This document shows, piece by piece, positions 40,211-51,950 of a stretch of DNA of 64,000 bases. Location: the NCBI RefSeq assembly GCF_024139115.2, contig NW_026942891.1:248001-312000 (forward strand). The letters are read 5' to 3'. The notes below the pieces were generated by a model that saw only the letters and a program-made list of their open reading frames with translations, was not told the DNA's origin and searched no databases. Position numbers and translations under genes: made by a program. Positions within the stretch are counted from its first letter, which is position 1; every line of letters starts with the position of its first letter. The stretch comes from Armigeres subalbatus. Lineage: Eukaryota; Arthropoda; Insecta; Diptera; Culicidae.

Positions 40211-40453
40211 CACGACTTTTGACAGGTACTGGTCCTGTCGTTTACAGACGACTTTATTTTAATTTTGAGATACTTCTATCATTCTTTGGATTTCCCGATT
40301 GATAATTACCTAAACTTATCGATAATTACCAATATTTGAATGCGGAATGTACAGATTGTCTTCAACATCGTGAAATATGCAGATTAAATTTGGATAAAAA
40401 AAATTCGAAGTTCGAAACGTAAACAACAGGACCAGTACCTGTCAAAATAGTGA
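40211..40453. mobile_element. ~240-bp MITE with ~29-bp inverted ends
   Basis: TTTTGACAGGTACTGGTCCT... (40217-40245) is inverted at 40419-40447. The interior is AT-rich with no ORF. The TSD is not clear. Confidence 0.72.
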
Positions 40454-40501
40454 GGTTAGGTTTGCCGCGCGCAATGACCTATACGCTTGACAGTCACAAT
40501 G

Positions 40502-41121
40502 AATGAATTATTGGCAGTGGCTGATTTTCTACCCGCCGCTGCCACATCCAGGCGCTATAGTATATGCGTAAAATAGCCAGCATGAGTTAACCGTCAGAAA
40601 TTTGTATGGCGAAAGACATCTAATGCGGGTTTTCTCCAAATTAGGAACCTTTCATAAAAAAATATTTGTTACCGGTTATGTAGGAAGGTGTCCGCTACTA
40701 CGCCTACCAAATATTTTTTCGATGTAGGTGCTTAATTTTGAGAAATCGAACCTTAGATGCCTTTCGCCATACTGATTTCAGAAAGTTAACTCCTAGTGTG
40801 CCGCTGTAAGCACGCTCAAAGTGGGCGATTCATTGCCCGCTTTGAGCGTGCTTACAGCTGCACACTAGGAGTTAACTTTCTGAAATCAGTATGGCGAAAG
40901 GCATCTAAGGCTCGATAGTAGCGTAGTAGCGGACACCATTCTTTATAACCGGTACCAAATAGTTTTTAATGAAAAGTTCCTCATTTTGAGAAAACCCGCG
41001 TTAGATGTCTTTCGCCATACAAATTTCTGGGGGTTAACTCTTGCTGGCTATATGCGCATATACGATAGCGCCTGGATGTGGAAGCGGCGGGTAGAAAATC
41101 AGCCACTGCCAATAATTCATT
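40502..41121. mobile_element. 620-bp near-perfect palindrome
   Basis: The arms (about 300 bp each) fold from AATGAATTATTGGCAGTGGC at 40502 to its inverse ending at 41121. The centre near 40810 is a GC-rich hairpin (taagcacgctcaaag...ctttgagcgtgctta). No ORF; a foldback element. Confidence 0.85.
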
Positions 41122-41139
41122 GGGGTGCGTTTCACATAT

Positions 41140-42066
41140 AAATGATCGTCGCCATCTCCAAACGAATCCAATTGCATTCCAAATGTTCGATACATTTGGA
41201 TCAACGGGTGCGGATGTTTACACACGTATCGGATACCAGCCTAAATATCTGTTATCTGTGGTAAATCCATGACTCAAAAGCAAGCGTAAAGCTTAGTTAT
41301 ATGTACTTCCAACCGCCAAATAAATCGATTTCTTACGGAATGTCATTTATAAGTTCCTTTATTCCCGTCAATGTCCTGTTATAGAACTCCCCTTACCCAA
41401 GCTTAAATTTCTAGAACTTGGTCACTCCATCTGGATGCGCCCTATCTTTTACAAGAACAAATGCCAGACAGCCGAATGCCAGTTTTCCAGAACATTTATA
41501 AATCAAGCTAAACTTCGTGATAAGCTATGAATGTAGTAGAACCATAGAACCTCGCTCATTCGACACCATTTAATTCGACACTTTTCCCGGTAATTCGACT
41601 CTTGTCGAATTAAAAAGTGCTGGAGCACGTGCTCAGCTGTCACATTTCGCACTCACCGAACTAGCATTTTCTCAACAGGCGCGAATACTACAACACAATG
41701 GGAAGAACCAAAACAAAAAAGGAAACACGTTTGAAACGAATAAGTGAAGGTTAGCCAGTTTGTCGAATTAAAAAGTTACCCCGTTTACTCGTCACCAATC
41801 CCTATCGAATGAGCGGGGTTTTAGTTAGCCTGTAATTTTATCGGCATCATGTTTATCAGATATACAGTCCGAAGAACAGGAAAACCGCGTCATAAAATGC
41901 GTCATTGATTCCGATTCAGCTAAGACATATTCATCAGAAACACAGATAACATATATTTAGGCTGGTATCCGATACATGTGTAAACATCCGCAACAGTTGA
42001 TCCAAATGTATCGAACATTTGGAATGCAATTGGCAATCGTTTGGAGATGGCGCGACGATCATTTCT
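41140..42066. mobile_element. TIR element with ~130-bp arms
   Basis: 'aatgatcgtcgccatctcca', 'gcattccaaatgttcgata' and 'ggataccagcctaaatat' (41140-41268) are inverted at 41934-42066. The 660-bp interior contains ATTCGAC repeats (41575-41625, 41760-41780) and no coding domain. Confidence 0.8.
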
Positions 42067-42504
42067 ACACGGACAGATAAGTCAACCCAAAATTTGAATT
42101 CAATATATGCACTGGTGAGAACATCGCAGAAAAAATTTACCCGAATTTGGGTAGTTTTCCTTTTTTGCATGTCGCATATTAGAAATTTATTTTGCTTGTC
42201 GCGTTAGTCCGCGTGCCTTATATTAGGTACTTTTCACTCAAATCAGGGGTTTAGTGTGTCAACCCAAAATTAAGTATTTTTTTCTTGAAATTGAGTAAAA
42301 TTCACATAATATTGATGAAAATATACTTAATTTTAAATAGAAACTAACCGAAAGTTAGGTAAATTTCACTTAATTTTTGTAAACATGAGATTACTTAACG
42401 TTGAGTTCCCACACTTTAATACCCTTGTTGAGTGGTTTTGCTCTTCATTTTTTGACAAGAAAGGGAAGAGGGAGGAAGATGCAAGAGAAAAAACCAGATC
42501 AATC
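42067..42504. other. Intergenic, AT-rich
   Basis: Several near-copies of 'aattaagt/acttaatttt' (42270-42380) give a weak inverted pattern. No gene is seen. Confidence 0.35.
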
Positions 42505-43029
42505 CACCTAGCGTTGGTGGTGCCTTTCTCGCGCATTGAAATAATAAGAAAAACGCATAAAAGAGGTCGAAATAGCACTTTAGGGGGATAGATTTTACTT
42601 TTTCCATCAATTCATATGCGTTTGCAGTCACTTGAATGCATTGCTGCAATCTTTGAAAAAAAAAATTTTTCGTTTTTGAAATTTTTTTTCCCAAGGGGGG
42701 ACCCTTGGCAGAAAAACAATATTTTTTCAATAACTTTTGAACGCAATGACCGATCGAGCCAATTTTCAATAGGAAACAACTAGACCGCAATCCGCGTCGA
42801 CTGCAACTTGTTGCGAGCAAATTGAATTATGCTAAGTACCGAAAAGTGTGTCTCACATTTTTGTACACACACACACACACACATACATACACACATACAG
42901 ACATCACCTCAATTCGTCGAACTGAGTCGATTGGTATATAACACTATGAGTCTCCGAGCCTTCTATCAAAAGTTCGGTTTTGGAGTGATCCTATAGCCTT
43001 TACGTATACTTTGTATACGAGAAAGGCAA
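42505..43029. mobile_element. MITE-like repeat (TGCCTTTCTCG family), fullest copy
   Basis: It begins near TGCCTTTCTCGCGCATTG and ends ATACGAGAAAGGCA, so the termini are inverted repeats. It holds the (CA)n stretch at 42870-42892 and 'cgattggtatataacactatg'. It shares its layout with 3425-3835 and 30840-31265. Confidence 0.72.
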
Positions 43030-43495
43030 AAAGGGAAAACTAGCATAAATAAAAAGTCGCGACGGTTAACTTTACTGAAACGTTTATTCTTAACAAGTGC
43101 AAAAATACGAATGAGGCATAGAAAGAAAATTCGTTATTGAAATTAAAAAAAACCATTGGTAAAATTAAAAAGTTGCGTTGGTTCTTTTTCGTAGAGAGTT
43201 CCGCATGTTCAAAATAAAAGTACACCAACTTTTGTAATAATCATGACTCAAAAGTTCCACAACGCTCTAAAATTAAAAGTTTGAACATTCAAAACTAAAT
43301 TGTAGAACTGTCAAATAAAAAAGTTTACAGTATAAAAAATATAGTGAAATATTTTCATTCAGAATCAATGTTTTCATTTTCTAATTAGAAGAACCCCAAA
43401 TCCCTGCCGTGCTCCAATCATCTTTCCAATTGAAATTAAAATAAACAAATCACAAGGAATGGCTTTCACTTTTTATTTCAAGCTTTTTTATTCAT

Positions 43496-43627
43496 TTAGA
43501 CGGTGTAAGCTGCTGCATCTCGCGAAACACGGTGGCCACTTTTGTACACATCAGCCCGTGAACAAAGCCTCTGGCCAGGACAAGGGTGTGCAACATAGTC
43601 ATCTGGGGACATTACGCCATGAATTTC
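43496..43627 (-). CDS. Possible terminal exon of an unknown minus-strand gene
   Basis: A 43-residue frame ends in TAA and contains 'YVAHPCPGQRLCSRADVYKS'. It follows a good acceptor (polypyrimidine, then TTTTTTAAG) and is followed within 10 bp by AATAAA (minus; plus 43487-43492). Other frames in the exon are closed. No family is recognised. A possible upstream exon is described at 45156-45211. Could be chance. Confidence 0.35.
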   Translation of the reverse strand, partial: EIHGVMSPDDYVAHPCPGQRLCSRADVYKSGHRVSRDAAAYTV

Positions 43628-43832
43628 CTTAAAAAAGAAAGAAAAATCTTGCATGAATATTGAGTACCATAAATATTATAAGCCTGGTGCCCCAGCCCCG
43701 GTACTTCAATCTTAAATTTTGCTCACGACTTTGAAGCACTGGAGCGGGGAACTGTTTTTGATCTTTGAGGCTTGTGAACTCCAGCACCTTTTCATATTTC
43801 TGTTTAGAAAATATCACCTACCTTCATCTTTA

Positions 43833-45153
43833 GAGTAGAGTGGGGCAAGAGTACGCACTTAGTTTTTAATCGATCATGTGGCCCTTATGAAGCAAGCTTC
43901 TGCATATCAAATTTGTGTCGATGATTCATATGCTCTTCCTTTATGTTACCCAGTGGAAAAAATATTGAAATTATTGAGATTTGTTTTAGTAGAACCCTTA
44001 TTGCAAGACAAGTTAAAAACGCACTCTTACCCCACCGGTGGGGTAAAAGTGCGCATCAGGTGGGGTAAGAGTACGCATTTATCCAATCATGTGCTTTAAG
44101 TATATATTTACACAAATAAGAGTTAATAACATTCAATTGATGTTTAATGAGCATATATTAAGGAATGTTTAAAGATTACGCAGCTCTTAAAGGGGGAGGG
44201 GGTCCTAAAAATGTGCACTTTTATACGAAAAACCATTGTTTTTTATATATACAAAAAACTACAGAGGTAAAATATATATATCAGGTTTCGAGTGGCGTAT
44301 ACAAAGGAATTCTCCTTAAAGACAGTCCACCAATCACGTAACGTAAAATTTGGCTATTTCATCACCCCTCCCCCTATCTTACACTATTTGTGTGGTGTGA
44401 ATCCTCTAAAAATTATATGGATCGTCACACATCTTGCAACCCCTCTCAGCTAAAAGTTGCGTAATTTATGAATGTTTCTTTTGATTAAATGAAATTATCA
44501 TTTAGATGAAATTGTGTTTTCGTACTATGTTTAGGTGTACAACAAGTCCTAATACAATTTTATTATTTCGCTTCAGTGCTTTGTTCGCTAAATCCTTTCT
44601 AACACCGAATTACTTCAACTTATTCTAAAAACTTGTGATAATTTCGAATTCTGTCCCTTTTTTCTTAGTTGTGGATCTTTACGCTTTTGAAGAAGCCTTA
44701 TTTCGACCGGAGATACGGGTTTGACATCATCATTTAAAGATTCATATGCGTACTCTTGCCCCACCGGTTCCTGCGTACTTTTACCCCACAGTCCCAAAAA
44801 TTATTCAAGTAATGGTTTTGACTTCTTGGAAAACCAACCGGATTGGTGTTCTGTACCATAAAGTATTCTATACAATATGTTATCGAAATGGTATAATGTT
44901 CACCTGATTGAACGTATTTATGGCAATGAAATACTAGTTGCGGAAATCCAATTAATTTTAGCAAAATGACCAAAAAATTATCTAACTCCATATCTCCCTT
45001 GTTGTTTATTCAAATCGTTTACAATTACACATGATAAGAGTTGGCCAGAATACCTGTCAAACTGATGCAGTGCTGCTAGCTTATCTTTTTTTATTACTTC
45101 AAAAAATCGCAAACGTACTCTTACCCCACGCGCACTCTTGCCCCACTCTACTC
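43833..45153. mobile_element. TA-flanked element with GTGGGGCAAGAGTACGCA repeats
   Basis: The TIR GAGTAGAGTGGGGCAAGAGT is present at both ends, with TA at 43831-43832 and 45154-45155. Internal copies of TGGGGTAAGAGTACGCA in both orientations occur at about 44025-44080, 44750-44795 and 45113-45130. This resembles the design of the element at 37797-39185. No transposase. Confidence 0.8.
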
Positions 45154-45155
45154 TA

Positions 45156-45211
45156 TTAGTGCACCGAATATTTTTTTCCGGATCCGGGACCATGGGTGAT
45201 AGAAACATTTG
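45156..45211 (-). CDS. Possible exon of the unknown minus-strand gene, cut by the TA element
   Basis: On the minus strand a strong acceptor (tttttctttgtttttcag) precedes an open stretch that would continue, once the TA element and one TA are removed, to GATGAAG|GTAGGT at about 43819. Two frames are open; one ('MFLSPMVPDPEKNIRCTN') looks more protein-like. The other keeps phase with 43496-43627. Weak and speculative. Confidence 0.22.
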
Positions 45212-45907
45212 CTGAAAAACAAAGAAAAACACATCAGAACTCTCGGATTATAACACGCTATTCACTAGCTATTTCTTATGAACGGTTTTTGAGACTTACA
45301 ATCGGGTGGCAAAAGTTTTTTTTAACTAACATCCCATCGATGGCCGTTCACTTTTTTCGGAAATCGACGGTTACTAACTTTTTCTCGACCAACTGGTCGC
45401 CACCTGCAGTCTGATGGCTCAGCTGTAACTATGGGCGGCTTTTGTTAAAGCTCGTGACCAAAAATTGTATTTACATATGATATGAAATCTTGTTTGAAAT
45501 ACATATTATGAAATAACTCATTTGACAATATTTATAATAGTTATACAGATATTATATTGCATTGAATAATGTAATTAATTATATGTATTATTTAGGTAAA
45601 TAAGAAATTTAAAAAAAAAAATCTTGTGAAAACTAATTAAACTAACACATATATTTAATTTAATGAATTTTGATTCATCTTAGTTTCAAGTAATTAGTAA
45701 ATTTATTTATTATTAGATAATCTAAAAAAAGTAATGCATTGCTAAGTAAATTAAATATGGGTTTAATTTTCACCACCCGATATTCTATAGTGACTATGAC
45801 ACCGAAGAATTTTTGTGGAGCAGTGACAGTTAAAAAGTTTTACTGATGAAAATTTTTACTTTTTAATTTACAATCATACCGAACAGAAAATACTTTCAAA
45901 TATGCTA

Positions 45908-46125
45908 GGGTAGAATACGGCTTTGGCAGGGTGCGACATTTGTTGGCACCCTCAACAATATTTGCGTTTTCCAGCAAACATACACTATTTATGAACATAA
46001 ATTTGATTCAATCACACAATTTCAAGTCTAGGCTTTCATTTGAATAAGTTGTTCGTGTAAAAGTAGCAAGATTTGACGAATTAATCACCGAAACAAATTT
46101 GCACCTACGAAATCCTTGCCATTAT
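45908..46125. repeat. Dispersed repeat, copy 2
   Basis: Same ordered blocks as 39237-39440 ('gggtagaatacggc', 'gcgaca', 'caatatttg', 'ggctttcatttgaa', 'ccttgccattat'). Diverged; borders uncertain. Confidence 0.5.
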
Positions 46126-48220
46126 TGCATCGCCCAAGAAAGCAGCAGACGAAAAGCAAACTGTTACTTACTTTTTTGGATCGCCTGTTTCTTCTCTTTA
46201 TCGTGTATGATACGACAAATTAGGTACGTAAACTACTTTTTACACTTTATTACCACTTGATTATCACCAGAAATAGCAAATTTATCCAATATTTGCTCTA
46301 TGTTTCACTAAATAAAATTGGGACTGTTCGTTTTCTTTGGCAGCAGCGCACTTTGGAATAGAGCGAGAGAATGTGTTTGTGAGCATATCAAACACACGCT
46401 AAAAAATACCACGTACAATTCCATGTGATTTAATTTAGCAAAACTACGAACAAAATATCCGGCGTTGGCATTTATTTTAAAAAAGTGTTAGAATACAAAT
46501 GCTTCTATTCAGATTTTTACTCAGACCATGAATTATATCAAAAGTGATAGCCACACCGTAGTATTTTAAGCCTTATGTGGCTGACAGAACCGTTTTCCTT
46601 TTGCAACTTTAATACTTTCCAAGCTCATCAAAAAATCATAACCATTCCCGTTCCTACATAGCGCATTTCAACCATAAATAATTGCCTACTTTTAGGGTAT
46701 TATCAATTATTCAACTGTGAAACGTAGTGTACGAATGAGGTGGCTCCAGCTCAATCTTATGTGTATAGATTTGGTTTTACATAGTTTACGTCGTTGTACA
46801 CAACCCCCATGATTATTTTGATGAAACAAACATATTATGTAAGGACCTTCAAATCTAAAGACCGTAAAGAGCAAGTTGTATATTTGAAATTGGTTGATAG
46901 ACTTTTGCTTACGCGTGAAGACCAGTACTGTAATTTCTCATTTTCAATGAGAGATGTCACGCGATGTTTACATATCTGCCCCTTTCAATATCTATAGAAA
47001 CGCGATTGATGAATGGCATGCTACGAAAATCTCAAAAAATATTTGTCCCGTGACAGGGCATGAAAGTGTGCAATATCTGCTTTATTTTTGTGTTTATTCC
47101 CACTTTCAACTCGGTGAATTAAAGGAATATGATTAATTTATTGACTAGTCACTATTTTTCGCATATATCTATCACAATAACTTAGAAATTTTAATTTTAA
47201 AATGAAGCACAACATCCTTTCATGACTGCCTTTCATGTCAAATTGATCTAAGAACCCACGATTCTTTCATTTGGTCGCCTGAAATAGAAAAAGGCACTTT
47301 GCTCTCTGTCTTATGAGGATCACGACCTTTTCCAGTACTGGTGAAGACTCTAAGGCATTACAAAAGACAAAAGATGTAAATCTTGGCAGCGGACGAAAAG
47401 TATGTAAGTTCCCTTCTCCGAAATGGCCAACATTATTCAAATAGGTTAAAAATGGTAAAAGTTATGAAATTGTCAATATCTGGGTACACGGGTACCCTAT
47501 CTGCCATTCACGTCTGTTTTTTGTTGGCCGCATAAGGGGTAAAATTTGTTTTACAATGTGTTTAAATGTTTTTGCCTATCTTCCACGTGACATAAAATTG
47601 ATGCCAAGGCTAAAATTCATGTTTTGTTTTAAGCCAGTTTTGATAATTAATAAAATTTCTTCCAAAATTGAGTGAAGCGAGATGAGCGTGCGGCCGATTA
47701 TTATGAATGAATTTTACTACTAGAGGATATAAACAACCAGCATTTGGCACCAATACATTACTAGTTTTCTACTTCCATGTCTAGTTCTGATAATAGAAAT
47801 TGCTATGCCAATAGAAGAAACGTTGACCTGTTACTTTATATTAAATTTACTAAGTTTGTGGTAAAAGATATTATATTAAGTGAACACCAATCATCAAAGG
47901 AAGAGCATACGAATGTATACCAGTTGAACTATACCTGTGTTTTAGTGTAATTATTCATTATTTTTATCATTCAATTTGGCGAATGTCTTAGACTGCCAAG
48001 AATAGGTATTTTCCCCTATTTCACTTTTGCATGGAGTATTTAAACTTTTGATTTAAGAAATTTTTTACACTTTTCAAATAGAAAGTACAAAACATTCTGT
48101 TAAACCATATTTGTTTTCTGTGTGTAGTGACGAAATGCATCGTCAGTTCGTAGCTGTTATATGTAGTAGTGTCATCATCAGTATGGAATACACGCTTATA
48201 CCAAGCCAGACAGAAGGTGG
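46126..48220. other. Intergenic stretch, nothing recognised
   Basis: About 2 kb of AT-rich DNA. Short frames (for example 46794-46997 and 46954-47136) have no domain or splice context. Part near 48100-48238 is probably the 3' LTR of the copia remnant that follows. Confidence 0.4.
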
Positions 48221-48259
48221 TCAGTGTCTACTCCCACACTCCTCCTCAATGAGCACCTA

Positions 48260-48972
48260 TCATCCATGGAAGAGGCTCATTCGCTCCAGCATCTCCCGAA
48301 AACGAACGGCGCCCAGAGGCTTAGTGAGCGCATCCGCTATCATTTCGCCTGTCGGGCAGTATACGAGCTTCAAGTCTCCTTGGTCACAGAGGTCCTTTAC
48401 GAAGTGCATCCTGGTGTCAATATGTTTTGACCGTTTAGTGGTACGCTCCGCTTTCACAAAACTGAGACAACTTTGGTTGTCCTCAAACACTGTCGTAGCC
48501 TTGCTAGTATCTTCGCCGACCTCTTCAAACAACCTTCGCAGCCAAATTAGCTCTTGGGACGCCTCGCTCAGCGCTATGTATTCGGCTTCCATTGAGGATA
48601 AACTCACACATGATTGACGTCGACTGACCCAGGAAATAGGTCCAGATCCATAGAAGAAGATAAAGCCAGTTGTCGATCGTCGGCTGCTTTGATCGCCGGC
48701 CCAGTCTGCGTCTGAGAAGCCAATAATGTTCCATCCGTCTCCTGGTCCAAATTCAAGTTTGTAGTGTTTGGTTCCTTTTAGGTACCTCACGACGCGCTTT
48801 GCAGCTTTCCAGTTTCGTTCTGTTGGTCGGCACACACACCTTCCAAGAATGGAGATACTAGCTGCAATATCCGGTCTCGCGTTGACTGCTATATATAATA
48901 GACCGCCAATTAGACTGCGATACCTTGTAGCATCAACTAACTGGTCACTGTTTTCATCTGTATTAGTGTAAT
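48260..48972 (-). pseudogene. copia RT C-terminus and RNase H fragment
   Basis: The minus frame carries 'YRSLIGGLLYIAVNARPDI', 'VVRYLKGT', 'GFSDADWAGDQ', 'SMEAEYIALSEASQE' and 'KHIDTRMHFVKD', the conserved copia RNase H order. A one-base break near 48836 separates the first part. Ends at a stop at 48260. Confidence 0.82.
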
Positions 48973-49094
48973 CCTAGGATAGGATGTGACAACTCAATTG
49001 AAACTGCCTTGTTGTTTTTTAGTCGGTTGCTCTGACGAGGTGGTCGCCAGTGCATCCAAATTTATTTGGTACAAAATCTTCCAAATATTATGTA

Positions 49095-49934
49095 TCAAAA
49101 CTTGATGTTTTTCTTTCTGTTCCATCCACTATTTATGTAAGAGAAGTGAAAGACAAAATCATCAAACCGGCTCGGTAGCACGCCTCGCGATTTTCGATTT
49201 TCACGATGTCGTTCATGATCCACATTGTCGTCCATATTTCCTCTTTCTGGTTCATCCGAATCAAATCCGTGAAAAGACTCCTCTCCTGACCCATCCATCG
49301 CATCGTCCCAACCTTCGAAGCTGCTCTCACTGCAAAGATCTTGCCTCGACTCCATTGGCTTGCACGGAATATCGATCTCCTGTTCCGAACTCACACTTAT
49401 TCCGTCAAACTGCTGCTGTTCCGAGCCATCATTGTGTTCGATAAACCGAGCATCTCGGCTAATGGTTATCCGGTTTGTAGACTGATCCAGAAAACGGTAT
49501 CCCTTATGATCCTCACTGTATCCGACGAAACGTAATTTTATCGCCTTTTGGTCCAGCTTAGCCCGCTTCACATCCGGAATATGCACGTAGGCTTCACAAC
49601 CGAATACACGGAAGTGACCGATGTCTGACTTTCGCCCCGTCCATAGTTCATAAGGTGTTCCTACGATGACTCTTGATGGTAGTCGGTTCTGCAGGTACGC
49701 TGCTGTCATCACTGCTTCACCCCAGTAGAGTTTCGTCATGTTCGCATCCGCCAGCAAGCAAATAGCCATCTCCTGCAGCGACCTATTTTTCCGCTCGGCA
49801 ACCCCGTTTTGTTGGGGTGAGTACGGGGTCGTGAACTGAGCTTTCATTTGTAACCTGCGGCTACAAATGTTATTTGCGGCTCCTCCGCAAGCGGTATTTT
49901 CCCGTCCACTAAGCCCACCGTGTAATTTATCCAT
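49095..49934 (-). pseudogene. copia integrase C-terminal fragment
   Basis: Starts abruptly in the integrase core and shows '[19 protein letters not shown]', 'YWGEAVMTAAYLQNRLPS', 'FGCEAYVHIPDVKR' and 'KLRFVGYSEDHKGYRF', as in copia integrases. The sequence before 'QMKAQFTTPYSP' is garbled, so the break is near 49850. Confidence 0.8.
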
Positions 49935-49939
49935 CTTAC

Positions 49940-50259
49940 ATTAGCGAGACAAACAATCTCACTAATATAAGTGGTGAATACTGTGAGTACCGCAAAATCA
50001 CAACACCATACATGCTGCATGGGTAATATTCATTTAGAGCGGTTTGAGCATGAGCAAAACATAAAAAGCTCACCGTATTTCTTTCATCGGCCCATACAGA
50101 ATACACTATATGTAACTTTTCGTGTTCTGTCGCTACCAATCATACTTATAAACTCAGCTATCGTCTTGAGGAGGATTATTCTGTCCGAAACTCCTGTCGG
50201 AGTAGTAGTGCGCGTCGGTTTTATAATATTAATTGTAAGTTCTTGTTGATTATTACTAG
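49940..50259. other. Spacer between copia remnant and gypsy element
   Basis: No feature recognised. The boundary with the gypsy LTR is uncertain. Confidence 0.35.
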
Positions 50260-51797
50260 GTGTAGAATTCTAAAATAAGTGTACTCTTTAATAGATACGG
50301 CATTAGGGCAGTGAGTCGGCAATAGTGGCTATTGTGAAGTAGGGCAGCTGAAAAGAAGTGTGTGCGTGTGTGAAACAAGGAAAAAGGTAAAACTACTATT
50401 GAATGGTACTATTGTTGGTGATTATTGTTAAGCGTGGCGTCACAAGGTGTTAAAGATTGGGTCAGGTCCATATTGTGGGCCTTTTTTCTTTTTGTGCCCT
50501 TTTGGCGGTGCCGGAGGTGGCGTGTTTTCTTCCACAGAGCAGACGTGCTTCAGTTCCCAGGGCCAGACGGTGCCGAACAAAAGTATATACGGGCAATTGG
50601 ACGCGAGATCGCCTCGCACGTGGCCGAACAACTATTGTTCGAGCCATCTCGCCATTGTGCATAGGGCGATACCCATTATCGTCTCGATCCATTGTCCAGG
50701 GATCAATACAGCCACGCATGGGCCCGGCCACGACGCCATTACTGCAGTGACCAGCCACTTCGTTCTTCGACCGACCAAAGCTCCGTTCGACCAAAATCAT
50801 CGTCCTGCATGACCAAGGCCATCGTCCGACCAAAGCCACCACCCTGCATGACCAACGCACCGTACGACCACAGCCATCGTTCGACCAAAGCCACTTCGTT
50901 CCTCGTCGCCAAGCACCGTTCAACCAAAGCCATCGTCCAACCAAAGCCACCACCCTGCATGACCAACGCACCGTTCGACCAAAGCCACTTCGTTCCTCGT
51001 CGCCAAGCACCGTTCGACCAAACCATCGCCCTGCAAGACCAAAGCACCGTTCGACCAAAACCATCGACCGACCAAAGCCCGCCCGCCAGGTCAGCAGTCG
51101 TTCGACTTGTAGCAGGTCCGTCCAAAGCATTCACGGTGGGATTCGACCAAGAAAATCTCGGGAACAGGCCGACACTTCCGGCGATCGTCCAGTGCACCAG
51201 CCATCATCTGTGCTCGCGGTGGGATACCTGAGAACGTCGTGGACAAAAGCCATCGGCGAATATGCAGAATCATCGAGAGCCTTCTGCATGTCGCTCGCCA
51301 GCAACAACCATCGTCAGCAAGCCTTAGCAGTTACCTACGCCGCTTAAACACCAGCCCGACACCATAAACCGCAAGTACCCATTCCAAAACCCTATGACGT
51401 CACAACGACAAATATTAAGGTTTAATAAATAAGCATGTAAAACATATTGCCGTGTAGGTAGCAAATTTATTAAGATTACGCAGCCCTTTAGGTTTCTCCA
51501 CCGTTTTGGCCTTTCATCGTTTTTCCGGGCTCAATTCGGAGTCGTCAAGCCTCGCCTACGGTGTTTCGGTTGTAAAATTTCTCCTCTAGCAGCTTTTGAG
51601 TCTCCGAGGTGCGACACTGTTTGGCAGGTTTTCGATCGTGTAACACAGGTGGGTACGTGCCGCGCGACACACGTGCGTGTGTAGCTCCTGCTACTGGTGA
51701 GTAGTACCGTGAGCGTCTGTGGTGTGTGATTACTAAGGTAAACGACCCTGTAATTGTCTCCCCTCCCTAGCTTCGGACAGTAGCTAGCGGGTAACAA
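50260..51797 (+). repeat. Putative 5' LTR / leader of the gypsy element
   Basis: The right edge is set by '...gggtaaca' just before the PBS-like site. The left edge is uncertain (TGT at about 50261, 50427 or 50446). It holds the minisatellite at 50750-51100 and AATAAATAAG at 51424. No second copy was found to confirm it as an LTR. Confidence 0.4.
50750..51100. repeat. Minisatellite of TTCGACCAAAGCCA units
   Basis: Repeats of (C)GTTCGACCAAAGCCA with 'cctgcatgaccaacgcac' and 'cttcgttcctcgtcgccaag' spacers, arranged as higher-order units of about 100 bp. All open frames over it (50447-51231, both strands) follow from the repeat. Confidence 0.8.
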
Positions 51798-51799
51798 TT

Positions 51800-51810
51800 T
51801 GGCGCCCAGC
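51800..51810 (+). promoter_or_regulatory. Primer-binding-site-like sequence
   Basis: TGGCGCCCAGC lies right after the presumed LTR end. TGGCGC starts are usual for tRNA-primed LTR elements. The priming tRNA was not determined. Confidence 0.55.
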
Positions 51811-51950
51811 TAAAATTAGTTTTTTTTCACATTACCACCCCCTTCCCCTCACAGGAGGAGTGAAAACAGTGTACTGTTTAATTTTTCTTCGTCCTCCAAA
51901 CGAAGATTGTTTTTCAAAGTTGAGAACTGTTGAATCAATTCGTTGATCGC

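Larger units (their letters stand above)
48225..49934 (-). mobile_element. Second Ty1/copia element, deleted
   Basis: A minus-strand remnant of a copia family different from the one at 5888-12376. A polypurine tract GAGGAGGAG followed by TGTGGGAG (LTR start at 48238) marks its 3' end. RNase H (48260-48960) and integrase C-terminal (49095-49880) parts remain; nearly all of RT is deleted between them. The 5' half is lost at about 49934. No 5' LTR is seen. Confidence 0.8.

Noticed and set aside
39887..40213. 108-codon minus ORF with Cys and His residues
   Set aside because: The CATGTG/CACATG-rich DNA produces it. No consistent zinc-finger spacing, no splice or promoter context.
50425..51273. 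Overlapping long ORFs on both strands
   Set aside because: They arise from the GTTCGACCAAAGCCA minisatellite. All frames are open because of base composition.
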